This document shows positions 43,331 through 52,797 of a stretch of DNA of 64,000 bases, piece after piece (the stretch's first letter is position 1; each line of letters opens with the position of its first letter). The stretch is from NCBI GenBank assembly GCA_022510805.1, contig JAFLSS010000002.1, positions 1 through 64,000 on the forward strand. Direction: 5' to 3'. The notes under the pieces are model-generated. The model was not told the DNA's origin and did not search any database. It saw only the letters and a list, made by a program, of their open reading frames with translations. The position numbers and the translations under genes were made by a program. The DNA is from Akkermansiaceae bacterium. Its GTDB lineage: Bacteria > Verrucomicrobiota > Verrucomicrobiia > Verrucomicrobiales > Akkermansiaceae.

Positions 43331-44272
43331 ATGAGCATGGTCACCTCAGAACATTTGTACAAAACGTTTGGCAGATTTTGCGCTGTGCGCGACGTGAGTT
43401 TCAGTGTTGAGAAAAGCGAGATTGTCGGTTTTCTCGGGCCGAATGGCGCGGGCAAGACAACTACGATGAAAATGCTCACCGGTTATTTGCCGCCCACAGC
43501 GGGCACGGCCAGCATCGCCGGATTCGATATATGCGATCATCCGCTGGAGGCTCGGCGGCACATGGGCTACATGCCGGAGAATGTGCCGCTCTATGATGAC
43601 ATGCGCGTGTATGAGTATCTGGCCTACCGGGCGCGGCTGAAGGGCTTGTATGGCAAATATGTGCGCGAACAGGTGGGCTATGTGATTGACCGCTGTGGCT
43701 TAGAGCCTAAGCGCAAGAACATGATCCACACACTCTCCAAGGGCTACCGGCAGCGCGTCGGCCTGGCAGATGCTCTGCTGGGCGAGCCGGAATTGCTCAT
43801 TCTGGATGAGCCGACAAATGGCTTGGATCCGAATCAAATCCGCCAGATCCGCGAGCTGGTGCGCTCCCTTGCAGAGGAGCACACCGTCATCTTGTCGACC
43901 CACATTCTCAGCGAGGTGGAAATGATCTGCAACAAGGTGATTATCATAGACAACGGCGAGATCAAGGCGGCAGATTCACCCGCCAACCTCACGCGCAACC
44001 TGCGCGCGGCCGGGCGTGTCTCGCTGGAGTACAAGGGCGAGCTGGAGCCGGTCATGAAGGCGCTTGGCGAGATCCCCGCCGTGAAAAAGATCATGTATGA
44101 GGGCACATTGCCGGGCGGCTGGCAGCGCTTGGTAGTGCGGGCTGAGCCCGGCACGGACACGCGTGAGAAAGCCGCCGCCATCATCGCGCAGCATGGGTTC
44201 CCCCTCCGGCATATATACCGCCACCAGCCCAGCCTGGAGGACGCCTTTGTCGAAATGACTCGCCACGATTAA
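43331..44272 (+). CDS. ABC transporter ATP-binding protein (GldA-like)
   Basis: A 313-residue ATPase of an ABC-2-type exporter. Walker A is GPNGAGKTTT, signature LSKGYRQRVGLA, Walker B LLILDEPTNGLDP, and STHILSEVEM carries the H-loop. The C-terminal 90 residues form the DUF4162-like extension of this group. It powers the GldF-like permease encoded 29 nt downstream. In Bacteroidota GldAFG takes part in gliding, but in non-gliding Verrucomicrobiota the same set occurs without a known role; motility should not be assumed. Confidence 0.92.
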   Translation: MSMVTSEHLYKTFGRFCAVRDVSFSVEKSEIVGFLGPNGAGKTTTMKMLTGYLPPTAGTASIAGFDICDHPLEARRHMGYMPENVPLYDDMRVYEYLAYRARLKGLYGKYVREQVGYVIDRCGLEPKRKNMIHTLSKGYRQRVGLADALLGEPELLILDEPTNGLDPNQIRQIRELVRSLAEEHTVILSTHILSEVEMICNKVIIIDNGEIKAADSPANLTRNLRAAGRVSLEYKGELEPVMKALGEIPAVKKIMYEGTLPGGWQRLVVRAEPGTDTREKAAAIIAQHGFPLRHIYRHQPSLEDAFVEMTRHD

Positions 44273-44301
44273 CCCCCCTCCTCTCTTTATCCTGTTTTCT
44301 C

Positions 44302-45123
44302 ATGAGTGAAGAAAAAAAGATCAAACGCCGCACGAGTTACTTCGCGACCCTGCGCACCCTGTATGCCAAGGAGCTCAAGAGCTACCTCTGCACGCCCTTC
44401 GGGTGGGTCATCATGGGGTGCACGATGTTTTTGCTGGGCTATTGTCTGCAGAGCGTCATTGAGATCATGACCAAGGCCGCCACGGGCGAGAGTGTCACCT
44501 ATTATCTGCTCAGCAACATTCATTTCTGGTTCTATTTCATCTTCATCTTCCCGCTCATCACCATGCGCAGCTTTGCGGAGGAAGAGCGGCAAGGCACGCT
44601 GGAGGGGCTGCTCACAGCGCCGGTATCCACCATGCAGATCGTGCTGGGCAAGTATTTGGCCACCTACACATTCTACCTCCTCCTCTGGGTGCCGCTCCTG
44701 CTCTACCCGTGGATGAGCCGCGTGGCCAACATGTACACCGAGCTGCGCTACGGCATTGTCCCCGAGGGTGAGATCACCTACCTGCTGGCAGATTGGTATG
44801 GCCCGCTGTGCATCTTGGCGCTCAGCGGCGCGTTCTTCATCGCCCTCGGCTTGCTGTGCTCAGCCATGACGCGCAGCCAGATCATCGCCGGCATCCTCTC
44901 CACCAGCCTCATGATTTCCTATTACTTCATGGGGCGCATCACCGAGCTGTGGGGTGAGTTCCGCGCCGCCCCTGCGTTTCACTACATTTCCTGCACCGAG
45001 CAGGTGAGCTCATTCTCCCGCGGCCTGCTGGACACGCGGCCCCTCGTGCTGTACCTGAGCCTCACCATCCTCACCCTCGCGCTGGTCAAGCGCGTGGTGG
45101 ATTACCGCCGCTGGACTCGCTAA
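44302..45123 (+). CDS. ABC-2 type permease (GldF-like)
   Basis: A 273-residue membrane subunit with six predicted helices. The typical ABC-2 start is TLYAKELKSYLCTPFGWVIM, and the motif LITMRSFAEEERQGTLEGLL is characteristic of GldF/CcmB-like permeases. It forms the channel with the ATPase encoded upstream and lies 25 nt before the GldG-like gene. Substrate unknown. Confidence 0.9.
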   Translation: MSEEKKIKRRTSYFATLRTLYAKELKSYLCTPFGWVIMGCTMFLLGYCLQSVIEIMTKAATGESVTYYLLSNIHFWFYFIFIFPLITMRSFAEEERQGTLEGLLTAPVSTMQIVLGKYLATYTFYLLLWVPLLLYPWMSRVANMYTELRYGIVPEGEITYLLADWYGPLCILALSGAFFIALGLLCSAMTRSQIIAGILSTSLMISYYFMGRITELWGEFRAAPAFHYISCTEQVSSFSRGLLDTRPLVLYLSLTILTLALVKRVVDYRRWTR

Positions 45124-45148
45124 CCCCCCCTACCCTTTCCTCCCTCTA

Positions 45149-46675
45149 ATGAGCAACAAACATACGGAAATCAACCCTCAGGCACGCCGCCCCAAAGGCT
45201 CCCCGCTCGCGTGGGTGAACCTGCTGCTGCTGTCCATCATTGTGGTGGCGTGCAACTACATCGGCTGCAAAGAGTACTGGCGCCGGGACCTGACCGAGGA
45301 TGAGCGCTACACCATCTCTGACCGCACGATCAATGTACTCACCAGTGAGCGCATCCAATCGCGCGAGACCCCGGTGCACATTATCTTCGCCTTCAGAAAA
45401 TCAACTCAAAACTACCCGCGCATGTACAGCCTGCTGGAGGAATATGTGCGCTACGGCAAGGGCAAGATCGTGCTCGAGTGCTTTGACCCCATGCGCCAGC
45501 CCAACCGCGCCCGCGAAATATCCCAGATCTACGGTGTGGATTTCAAGCAGGATCTCTGCCTCATCGACGCCCGGCGTGATCCCTCAGTCTCCCTGCGCAC
45601 CTTTGAGGAGGACAAGAGCGACCGCAAGCACGTGCGCATCCGCCCCGGTACTTCGTTCATTAAGTATGAAACCATGCCGGACGAAACGCGCCGCGCGGTA
45701 GCGCTGATGATGGATGAGGTGGTGTGCGGCGCGATTGCCGAGGCGGTGGAGGGGGACATGCGCCACATGTACGTGGTGGAGGGCAAGGGCGGAGTCTCCC
45801 GAGATGACCAGACCCTGCTCGAAAACATCGGCCGCATTGTCAACCTGCTCAACATCCAGCTCTCGTGGATCAACCTCTCCGCCGTCGACCGCGTGCCGGA
45901 GGATGCAGAGGGGCTCATCATCATCTCCCCCCGCGTGGACTTCACCGAGGATGAAATGGTCATTGTCAATGAGTTCTGGGAGCGCGAGCAAGGCCGCCGC
46001 GCGCTCTTTGTGGCGCTGGATCCCGACAACACGCAGCTCCCCCGCTTCTACCGCTTCCTGAGGTCTCAAGGCGTGCGCCCCAACAATGACCGTGTGCTCC
46101 TGCGCGACCGCAACCGCGCCTACTACGACATCTCCGCCGTCATCCCCAAAGGCCTGGAATGCACCAAGAGCTTCTGGCACAATACAACCCACCTCGAGGG
46201 GCACTCCATGTCCCTCACCCTGGAACACGGGGATGAAAACGAAGCCACCCTGCGCCGCCTGACCACCTACCCCGTGCTCATGACCACGGCAGATTATTAT
46301 GGTGAGACAAATGCCACGCGCGCGCCGAAGTATGACCCGCAGGAGGACAAGCCGGGGCCGCTGTGCCTGGCCGCAGCTGTGACCAAGGGCTCGCCCAAAT
46401 CACCCAATGATCTCTCCACCATGCTCGTGCTGGCCAATACAGATATACTCCGCCGTGAAAAAACGCGCGCGGAGCAGCTGGACTACCTGCACACGCTGTG
46501 GGCCTGGATGAGCAACCGCCCGGAATACGGCGGCAAAAGCTCCAACCAAGACCTCACGATGAAACTCGATCTCAACCGCCACTCGCGCCACGTGATCGAG
46601 TACCTCACCCTCATCATCATGCCGCTCTTTGCGTTCCTGATCGCTCTGATGCTCTGGCATACCCGCCGCCATTGA
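45149..46675 (+). CDS. GldG-family ABC transporter auxiliary protein
   Basis: A 508-residue protein with one helix near the N-terminus (WVNLLLLSIIVVACNYIG), a large extracytoplasmic part and a C-terminal helix (LTLIIMPLFAFLIALMLWHT). The N-terminal segment DLTEDERYTISDRTINVL and VHIIFAFRKS match the GldG/ABC_transp_aux family, and EGLIIISPRVDFTEDEM its second domain. It is thought to act with the ABC-2 permease at the outer face of the membrane. Third gene of the operon. Confidence 0.9.
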   Translation: MSNKHTEINPQARRPKGSPLAWVNLLLLSIIVVACNYIGCKEYWRRDLTEDERYTISDRTINVLTSERIQSRETPVHIIFAFRKSTQNYPRMYSLLEEYVRYGKGKIVLECFDPMRQPNRAREISQIYGVDFKQDLCLIDARRDPSVSLRTFEEDKSDRKHVRIRPGTSFIKYETMPDETRRAVALMMDEVVCGAIAEAVEGDMRHMYVVEGKGGVSRDDQTLLENIGRIVNLLNIQLSWINLSAVDRVPEDAEGLIIISPRVDFTEDEMVIVNEFWEREQGRRALFVALDPDNTQLPRFYRFLRSQGVRPNNDRVLLRDRNRAYYDISAVIPKGLECTKSFWHNTTHLEGHSMSLTLEHGDENEATLRRLTTYPVLMTTADYYGETNATRAPKYDPQEDKPGPLCLAAAVTKGSPKSPNDLSTMLVLANTDILRREKTRAEQLDYLHTLWAWMSNRPEYGGKSSNQDLTMKLDLNRHSRHVIEYLTLIIMPLFAFLIALMLWHTRRH

Positions 46676-46696
46676 TTCGCGCCCCAGTTTCGCCAA

Positions 46697-48928
46697 ATGA
46701 GAAAATCTCTCTCTACCATCATCCTGTTTCTGCTGGCTGTGCTGAGTGCCACCGCCGCCATCTTCTTGGCGAGAGACGGCAGCTTGGCGCGGCTCACGGG
46801 CTGGTATCATTTTCGCCCGGGCATGACTCTCTTCCCGAGCGAAAACCTGAACCGCCTCAAATATGTGGACTGGATGCGCATCCGCGACTTGCACGACACC
46901 ATTGAGTGTGAGCGCGATGCAAAAGGCGCCTGGTGGATTGTCAGCCCATTCCGGGACCGCATGTCTGCGGAGGCGGCTCAGTATATCATAGCATTCACGG
47001 CGCAGGCGCGCGTGGTTGACACCCTGCCCCTCAATCGCACCACGCGTGCGAGCCTCCGCGAGTTCGGCGTGGATACCGTGCCGCACACCATCACGCTCAA
47101 GGTGCCCACAGGCAATGGCGAGCGCACAACCGTGGCGCGCTACACACTCGGCAGCGCCTCCCCCTGGCTGGCCGACACCGAGAACGGCGAAGCCGTGCTG
47201 CCCACCTCCTACCTGCGCACCGATTATTACGGCCGTGACAAGCGCATCCACGTGGTGCGCGGCAATATCTTGGCCATCTTCAAAAACGGCCTCCAAGGCC
47301 TGCGCGACCCGCACCCCCTCAATATGGAGGAGGAGGCCATCCGCTCCATCACCATCTCCCGCCAGGGAGAAGCAGACATCTCCCTCACCCGGGCAAGCGC
47401 CCAGTCCCCCTGGGCCATCATCTCACCCATCTTCACCGAAGCCGAGCAGGATTACGTGAGCTCCCTCATTGCCAACCTCCTGCGCCTCAAGGCCACACGC
47501 ATCGACGCCGCAGCAGATATCGAGCTGCCCGCAGAGCCAACCATGCGCATGCAGTTTTCTCTGGAAGATGGCCAAGAGCGCACGCTCTGCATCTACGCCC
47601 CCTTTGCCGCCCCCTCGGCAGATGGGCAAAGAGTCTGCTACGCCACCGTGGATGACCGCCCCGTGGTGCTCACCCTGCCGTGGGAGCCGCGCTTGCACCG
47701 CAAGGGGGACTACGCCGAGCTGGTGAACGCCATCCTGGCGCTGCCCGTGCTGCCCTCAGCAGTGCAAGCACGCCTGCAAAGCGCCAATGAAACCACCTAC
47801 CTCTCGGATCTCCGGCTGAGCCTGTCAGAGCTGCGCTCGCCGAGGCTCACCAATATCAACCCGCAGGACATCGACCGCGTCTACATCAGCTCCCGCTTCT
47901 ACCCCTACCCCGTGCGCCTGCTGCTCATCCCGGGGGAAGTCAAGTCCAAGGCGCCGGATATCTGGATGTGCTCCGCCGCCGGCCACCGCTTTGAAACAGC
48001 GGACATGGAGCTGGTCACCTCGTTCCTCAAGAACCTGAGCTCCATACCCGTGGCCGGCTTCGTGGCAGATTACCCCTTCGGCCACGACGCGCAGGAAGGT
48101 ATCCGCAAATACGGGCTGAACAACCCGGACTACGTGCTCCTCCTCCGCCCCCGGGAGTGCTCTGCCCGCGCCATCCTCTTCGGCGTGGATCTGCCGCTGG
48201 TCAAGGACCGCGCTTCCCGCACATTCTTTTTCAAGCGCTACCACGACACCGGAGAAACATACTGGGTGGCCATGGAGCAGGGCATAAACTCCATCTTCCG
48301 CCTCAGCCCCAAGATGACGAGCCGCTTCACCTTCTCCCAAGAGAGCTGGAAGAACCGCCAGCTGATGCAATTCTCCATCTCCTCGCTGCGCACGCTCACT
48401 CTGAATTATCAGCGCGCCCCCCTCGTGCTGCACTATGACTACATCGGCGAATCGTGGGAGGGCACGCTCGGCGATGAGGACATCTCCCTGCGCATCAACC
48501 CCTACCGCACCAATTACTACTTGCGCCACCTGCAAAATATCCGCGTGAAGCAGTGGCTGGAACCGCAGGATGAAGAAGCCCTGACAGAGCTGGCCACCCC
48601 GGCCTTCAGCGTGAAGCTCGACCTGGAATCTGTCGTGTATTCCGAGCAGGAGGGCCTCATCATCAGCCAGCATGATGACACCACAGCCCCGCGCAGCGCA
48701 TCAGAGGTGAAGCCCCTGCTCGAGGGCTCCAGCGAGCTCGACCGCGCTTTCGAAAACCTAGTCTCCGATGATCGCAAGGTGGAGAAGCGCACCATCACGC
48801 TCGAAATCTCCCCCTCGCGTGTCAAATCCTCCAAGCCCTTCTTCTACGGGCGCATCCGCGAAACAGGTGAGCTGTTCATCCTCTCGTATGATGATGCCCA
48901 AAGCCTTGGCGCCAGCCTTCTCGATTAA
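46697..48928 (+). CDS. DUF4340 domain protein
   Basis: A 743-residue protein with an N-terminal membrane anchor (TIILFLLAVLSATAAIFLA) and a long extracytoplasmic region. Two features typical of DUF4340 are visible: WWIVSPFRDRMSAEAAQYI near residue 75 and a second similar unit starting SPWAIISPIFTEAEQDYVSS near residue 240. DUF4340 genes usually follow gldG-like genes, as here. The protein is thought to be part of that exporter complex; its role is unknown. It is about twice the length of simple members. Confidence 0.85.
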   Translation: MRKSLSTIILFLLAVLSATAAIFLARDGSLARLTGWYHFRPGMTLFPSENLNRLKYVDWMRIRDLHDTIECERDAKGAWWIVSPFRDRMSAEAAQYIIAFTAQARVVDTLPLNRTTRASLREFGVDTVPHTITLKVPTGNGERTTVARYTLGSASPWLADTENGEAVLPTSYLRTDYYGRDKRIHVVRGNILAIFKNGLQGLRDPHPLNMEEEAIRSITISRQGEADISLTRASAQSPWAIISPIFTEAEQDYVSSLIANLLRLKATRIDAAADIELPAEPTMRMQFSLEDGQERTLCIYAPFAAPSADGQRVCYATVDDRPVVLTLPWEPRLHRKGDYAELVNAILALPVLPSAVQARLQSANETTYLSDLRLSLSELRSPRLTNINPQDIDRVYISSRFYPYPVRLLLIPGEVKSKAPDIWMCSAAGHRFETADMELVTSFLKNLSSIPVAGFVADYPFGHDAQEGIRKYGLNNPDYVLLLRPRECSARAILFGVDLPLVKDRASRTFFFKRYHDTGETYWVAMEQGINSIFRLSPKMTSRFTFSQESWKNRQLMQFSISSLRTLTLNYQRAPLVLHYDYIGESWEGTLGDEDISLRINPYRTNYYLRHLQNIRVKQWLEPQDEEALTELATPAFSVKLDLESVVYSEQEGLIISQHDDTTAPRSASEVKPLLEGSSELDRAFENLVSDDRKVEKRTITLEISPSRVKSSKPFFYGRIRETGELFILSYDDAQSLGASLLD

Positions 48929-48937
48929 ACTAATAAA

Positions 48938-50941
48938 ATGAAACTGAAATCCCTATACTACGCATTAGCGGCTTGTGCGGCATTTGCCTCTGCTGCCGAT
49001 AAGACCCCGCCCCCGCCTGCGCCCTATGGTGCCGTGCCCACCAAACAGCAGGTCGACTGGCTGCGCATGGAGTGGTACGCCTTCGTCCATTTCGGCATCA
49101 ATACATACACCAACAAAGAATGGGGATACGGAGATGAGAACCCCAAGCTCTTTAACCCCACGGACTTTGATGCTGAAGCCATTGTCTCCACTTTCAAAAA
49201 AGCGGGCATGAGCGGGATGATTTACACCGCCAAGCACCACGACGGCTTCTGCCTCTGGCCCACCAAAACGACCAAGCACAACATCACCCAATCCCCGTGG
49301 AAAAATGGCAAGGGCGATGTGGTGCGGGAGTTTGCCAATGCCTGCGCCAAATACAACTTCAAGTTCGGCACCTACCTCTCCCCGTGGGATCGCAACCACG
49401 CAGAGTACGGCCGCCCGGGGTATCTGGATGCCTACTACGCCCAGATCACCGAGCTGCTCACCAACTACGGCCCCATCTTTGAAATATGGTTTGACGGCGC
49501 CAACGGGGGCGATGGCTACTACGGCGGCGCTAAAGAAAAGCGCAGCATCGGCAAGAGTGAGCAGTATTACAATTTCCCCAAAGTCGTGCGCATGATCCGC
49601 AAGCTTCAGCCCAACTGCATCATCTGGGGCGCCGCGCTGAATGGAGATGTCACCTGGGGCGGCTCTGAGCAAGGCTTTATTGCCGACCGCTTCCTCCCGG
49701 TGCGCAATATCATCTCGCGCAGCGACAAGGGCGCACCCGAAGTGGGCCCCTGGTACCACCGCGACTCCGGCAAGCTTCTCTCCGATGATGCGGCGGCCAA
49801 ATTCAAAAACAAAGAGCTCCTGGAAAAGTGGGTCTCCCTGGAGGCTGATACCACCATCAACGCCAGCGGCTGGTTCTGGCACCCCAACTCCGCCAAGCGT
49901 GTCAAGTCCCCGCAAGTGCTGATGGACCGCTACATGCGCAGCGTGGGTGTGGGCGCCAACCTCATCCTCAACGTGGCGCCGGGCCGCAATGGCCGCTTGG
50001 ATGAGGCCGATGTGCACAGCCTGCTCGTCTTCGGCGAGATGCGCCGCCGCCTGCTGGCCAAGGACTTCGCGCGGAGCGCCAAGGTGAAAGCGAGTGAGGT
50101 GCGCGCCAACTCACCGGCCTATGCCGGGGATCGGGTGACGGATGGCGACATCGAATCCTACTGGTGCCCGAATGATGGCACCCGCACGGGCGAACTCGAG
50201 CTCACCCTGAAGGCACCCGCCACGTTTGACGTGGTGCGCCTGCGTGAGCAAATCCGCCTCGGGCGCCGTGTCAACGCTTTCCAAGTAGACATCTGGGACG
50301 GGGATAAGTGGACCACCGTGATATCGGACGGCGCGACCATCGGCAACCAGATCATGAAGAAACTGCCGCAGCCTGTCACCACGAAGAAGGTGCGGGTGCG
50401 CATCACCGATGCCCGCGCCTGCCCCTGCATCAGTGAGGTGTCCCTGCTCCGCATGCCGGATGCAAACGAGGTGCAGATCAGCGATGTCAAGCCGGACTCG
50501 GCAGAGGGTGATGACCTGCCCCTCCTGAGCCGCAAGGGCTGGACAAGCCTCAGCGCCAAGGGCGCCGCCGCGCTGGATGACAAGCCGGAGACTTTCTGGA
50601 GCGCCAAGCGCCCGGATGACAAAGGCCATGCTTCCCTTGTGGTTGATATGGGGAAAGAGGTCATGGTGAAAGGCTTCACCTACCTTCCCCGCCAAGATGG
50701 CAAGCTCGATAACATGACAGATCGCTACCGCTTTGAGGTGAGTTCGGACGGCAAAAAATGGAAAAAGATGTACGAGGGTGAGTTCTCCAACATCGAGGCC
50801 AACCCCATCGAGCTCTACATCTATGAGGAAGGCAAGCTGGAGAAGGCTCGCTTCTTCCGACTCATCGGCCTGCACGCCCTGCGGGGCACAGGCGCCTCTG
50901 CGGCAGAGGTGAAAATCATCGGTCACCCGGCAGGCAAATAA
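48938..50941 (+). CDS. Secreted alpha-L-fucosidase (GH29) with F5/8C-type domains
   Basis: A 667-residue exported glycosidase that removes alpha-L-fucose from glycans such as mucin. After a signal peptide (YYALAACAAFASA) comes the GH29 barrel: WYAFVHFGINTYTNKEWG, AKHHDGFCLWPTK, and IWFDGANGG with the catalytic nucleophile Asp186. The C-terminal part (about 370-660) holds two discoidin/F5-8C-like carbohydrate-binding modules. It lies 9 nt behind the DUF4340 gene and 6 nt before prmA, an unusual operon position for a glycan enzyme. It fits a mucin- or host-glycan-using gut bacterium (inference). Confidence 0.94.
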   Translation: MKLKSLYYALAACAAFASAADKTPPPPAPYGAVPTKQQVDWLRMEWYAFVHFGINTYTNKEWGYGDENPKLFNPTDFDAEAIVSTFKKAGMSGMIYTAKHHDGFCLWPTKTTKHNITQSPWKNGKGDVVREFANACAKYNFKFGTYLSPWDRNHAEYGRPGYLDAYYAQITELLTNYGPIFEIWFDGANGGDGYYGGAKEKRSIGKSEQYYNFPKVVRMIRKLQPNCIIWGAALNGDVTWGGSEQGFIADRFLPVRNIISRSDKGAPEVGPWYHRDSGKLLSDDAAAKFKNKELLEKWVSLEADTTINASGWFWHPNSAKRVKSPQVLMDRYMRSVGVGANLILNVAPGRNGRLDEADVHSLLVFGEMRRRLLAKDFARSAKVKASEVRANSPAYAGDRVTDGDIESYWCPNDGTRTGELELTLKAPATFDVVRLREQIRLGRRVNAFQVDIWDGDKWTTVISDGATIGNQIMKKLPQPVTTKKVRVRITDARACPCISEVSLLRMPDANEVQISDVKPDSAEGDDLPLLSRKGWTSLSAKGAAALDDKPETFWSAKRPDDKGHASLVVDMGKEVMVKGFTYLPRQDGKLDNMTDRYRFEVSSDGKKWKKMYEGEFSNIEANPIELYIYEEGKLEKARFFRLIGLHALRGTGASAAEVKIIGHPAGK

Positions 50942-50947
50942 TCCATC

Positions 50948-51799
50948 ATGTGGGCTTGGAAGAAATATATCCATGCTGAGCAAGAAGCTGAGTGGCAAGA
51001 GCGGCTGGCAGACTTCCCCTGGGCCGTCATCACTGCTCAGCCGCAGGCAAAGCGGCTCCTCATTGAAGTATACGATGAGGAGCCGGCCAAGCTGCTGGCC
51101 CTATACTCCGGCTTTGGCGGTAGCTGCTCCCCGGTGGAGGAAAAAGACTGGGTAGCCGCCACTGCGCCGGAAAACACGCCCCCTCTCCTCATCCGTGATC
51201 GCCTCGTCATCGCGGCTTCGCCTGAGCAGCTCGCCGAGCTGCAGCAGCGTTACCCGCGCCGCGTGGTGCTCTGCTTCCCGGCGGAGATGGCCTTCGGCAC
51301 CGGCAATCACGCCACCACTTCGACCTGCCTGCGCATGCTGTGTGATGAGGCGGCGCAGCGCCCCCGCGGCGCGTGGCGGCTCATTGATGCCGGCTGCGGC
51401 ACAGGCGTGCTGGGGCTGGCCGGTGTGAGGCTCGGCGCACAGTGCGGCATCTGTTATGATTATGACCCTGTGGCGGTGGAGATTGCGGCTCGCAATTTCG
51501 AGCGCAACGGCGGCGCGGAGCAGCTGCAGCTCTTTCAGGCAGATGTCTTTGAGTGGGCGCCTCGCGAGGAGGAAAAGGCGGATGTGCTGGTGGCCAATCT
51601 CTTCGCCACAATTCTGCAGCGCGCCTTCCCCCGCCTGAAAGCCTGCCTGGCCGGGCCGCAGAGTGTGCTCATTGTCTCAGGCATCTTGCGCGAGCAGGCG
51701 GAGGACACTCTCTCGGCGGCGCGTGAAGCCGGGTTTGAGCTTGTGAAAAAAGTGGCCTCCGGCAAGTGGGTCACCATGAAACTCATCCCTTGCGCATGA
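50948..51799 (+). CDS. prmA: Ribosomal protein L11 methyltransferase (PrmA)-like
   Basis: A 283-residue AdoMet-dependent methyltransferase. The PrmA-specific MAFGTGNHATTSTCLRML and motif I RLIDAGCGTGVLGLAGV are present, followed by LVANLFATIL, the equivalent of the catalytic NxxA segment. The N-terminal substrate domain (about 1-110) is similar in size to PrmA. It would trimethylate L11 or a related substrate. The stop overlaps the tsaB start by 4 nt. Confidence 0.88.
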   Translation: MWAWKKYIHAEQEAEWQERLADFPWAVITAQPQAKRLLIEVYDEEPAKLLALYSGFGGSCSPVEEKDWVAATAPENTPPLLIRDRLVIAASPEQLAELQQRYPRRVVLCFPAEMAFGTGNHATTSTCLRMLCDEAAQRPRGAWRLIDAGCGTGVLGLAGVRLGAQCGICYDYDPVAVEIAARNFERNGGAEQLQLFQADVFEWAPREEEKADVLVANLFATILQRAFPRLKACLAGPQSVLIVSGILREQAEDTLSAAREAGFELVKKVASGKWVTMKLIPCA

Positions 51800-52413
51800 A
51801 TATCTTAGCCATCGAGTGCTCTTCCTCTCACGCTTCTCTCTGCCTCGCGGGGGATGCAGCCTATGCCGCAGAGTGGGATGCCGTGCGCAACCACGATGCC
51901 TTCCTCTTCCCCGCCTTGCGCGGGGCGCTCGCGCTCGCCTCTCCGCAGCTCATTCTCGTGGGCTCAGGGCCCGGCAGCTACGGCGGCGTCCGCGTGGCGC
52001 TGGCAGCAGCCGCCGGAGTGGGGCTGGTGCACCGCGCGCGCGTGGTCGCCCTCTGCTCGTGGGATGCGCTGGCTGAGGGGCGCGCCTCCATCCTCTCTGA
52101 TGCCAAGCGCGGCGGCTGGGCGCTCCGCTCCCCCTCCGGCCGGCTGGAGGTGCTCGACACCCCGGAAGTGCAAGCGCGCGTGGCCGCCGGTGAGCTGATA
52201 TGGTCTGTCGAGCCTGAGAGCACGCTTGCCCGGGCTGGCCTACACCTCCCCCGCACCGGCTTAGTGCCTACAGCACAGGGGCTTGTGACAACATGGCAAA
52301 GCCTGAGCGCGGCCGAGCAAGAGGCGCGCGCCGCAGCGCCGGCAGAGCCCATCTATGTGCGCCCGCCGCACATCACCACCCCTACCCGCAAGCCCTGGGA
52401 AATCCCGCACTAA
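51796..52413 (+). CDS. tsaB: tRNA t6A37 biosynthesis protein TsaB
   Basis: A 205-residue ASKHA-fold protein. NILAIECSSSHASLCLAG is the phosphate-1-type start and GSGPGSYGGVRVALAAAAGV the TsaB/YeaZ signature (family GPGSFTGLR). It forms a complex with TsaD and TsaE for threonylcarbamoyladenosine formation on ANN-decoding tRNAs; those genes are not in the window. The ATG at 51796 overlaps the prmA stop; the frame extends to 51766 inside prmA. Confidence 0.9.
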   Translation: MNILAIECSSSHASLCLAGDAAYAAEWDAVRNHDAFLFPALRGALALASPQLILVGSGPGSYGGVRVALAAAAGVGLVHRARVVALCSWDALAEGRASILSDAKRGGWALRSPSGRLEVLDTPEVQARVAAGELIWSVEPESTLARAGLHLPRTGLVPTAQGLVTTWQSLSAAEQEARAAAPAEPIYVRPPHITTPTRKPWEIPH

Positions 52414-52428
52414 CTCCCCCTTTTCCCC

Positions 52429-52797
52429 ATGCCCACCCCTCCCGCCCCTGCACCCGCTCCGCCATTCCGGCACAGCTGCCGCCGCTGTGGCGCCTGCTGC
52501 CGGTGGGAGGGAGATGTCTGCCTCACGGAGGCAGATGTGCAGGCCATAGCCGCCTATCTCGGGCTGGAAGAGGTGGAGTTCATCAACACCTATTGCCGCC
52601 TGCAGCGCAACCGGCAGGGTCTCTCACTCATTGATGCTGAGGATGGCGCCTGCATCATGCTGCGCAGCAGCGGCTGCGCCATCCAGCAGGTCAAGCCCGC
52701 CCAGTGCAGGGACTTCCCCCTGCGCTGGAACTTCCCCGGCTGGGAAACACGCTGCCCCGGCTACGAGGCCGTATCTGCAGAGGGAGGCACGCCATGA
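52429..52797 (+). CDS. YkgJ-family cysteine cluster protein
   Basis: A 122-residue protein with the zinc/iron-chelating CxxCGxCC-type start FRHCSRRCGACCRWEG (CRRCGACC here), a later CIMLRSSGCAIQQVKPAQCRDFPL, and CPGYE. The cysteine set CxxCxxCC...C...C...C fits YkgJ/CxxCxxCC-family proteins, thought to bind a metal cluster; function unknown. The last 4 nt overlap the start of the TerB/FHA/ABC gene, suggesting coupled translation. Confidence 0.88.
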   Translation: MPTPPAPAPAPPFRHSCRRCGACCRWEGDVCLTEADVQAIAAYLGLEEVEFINTYCRLQRNRQGLSLIDAEDGACIMLRSSGCAIQQVKPAQCRDFPLRWNFPGWETRCPGYEAVSAEGGTP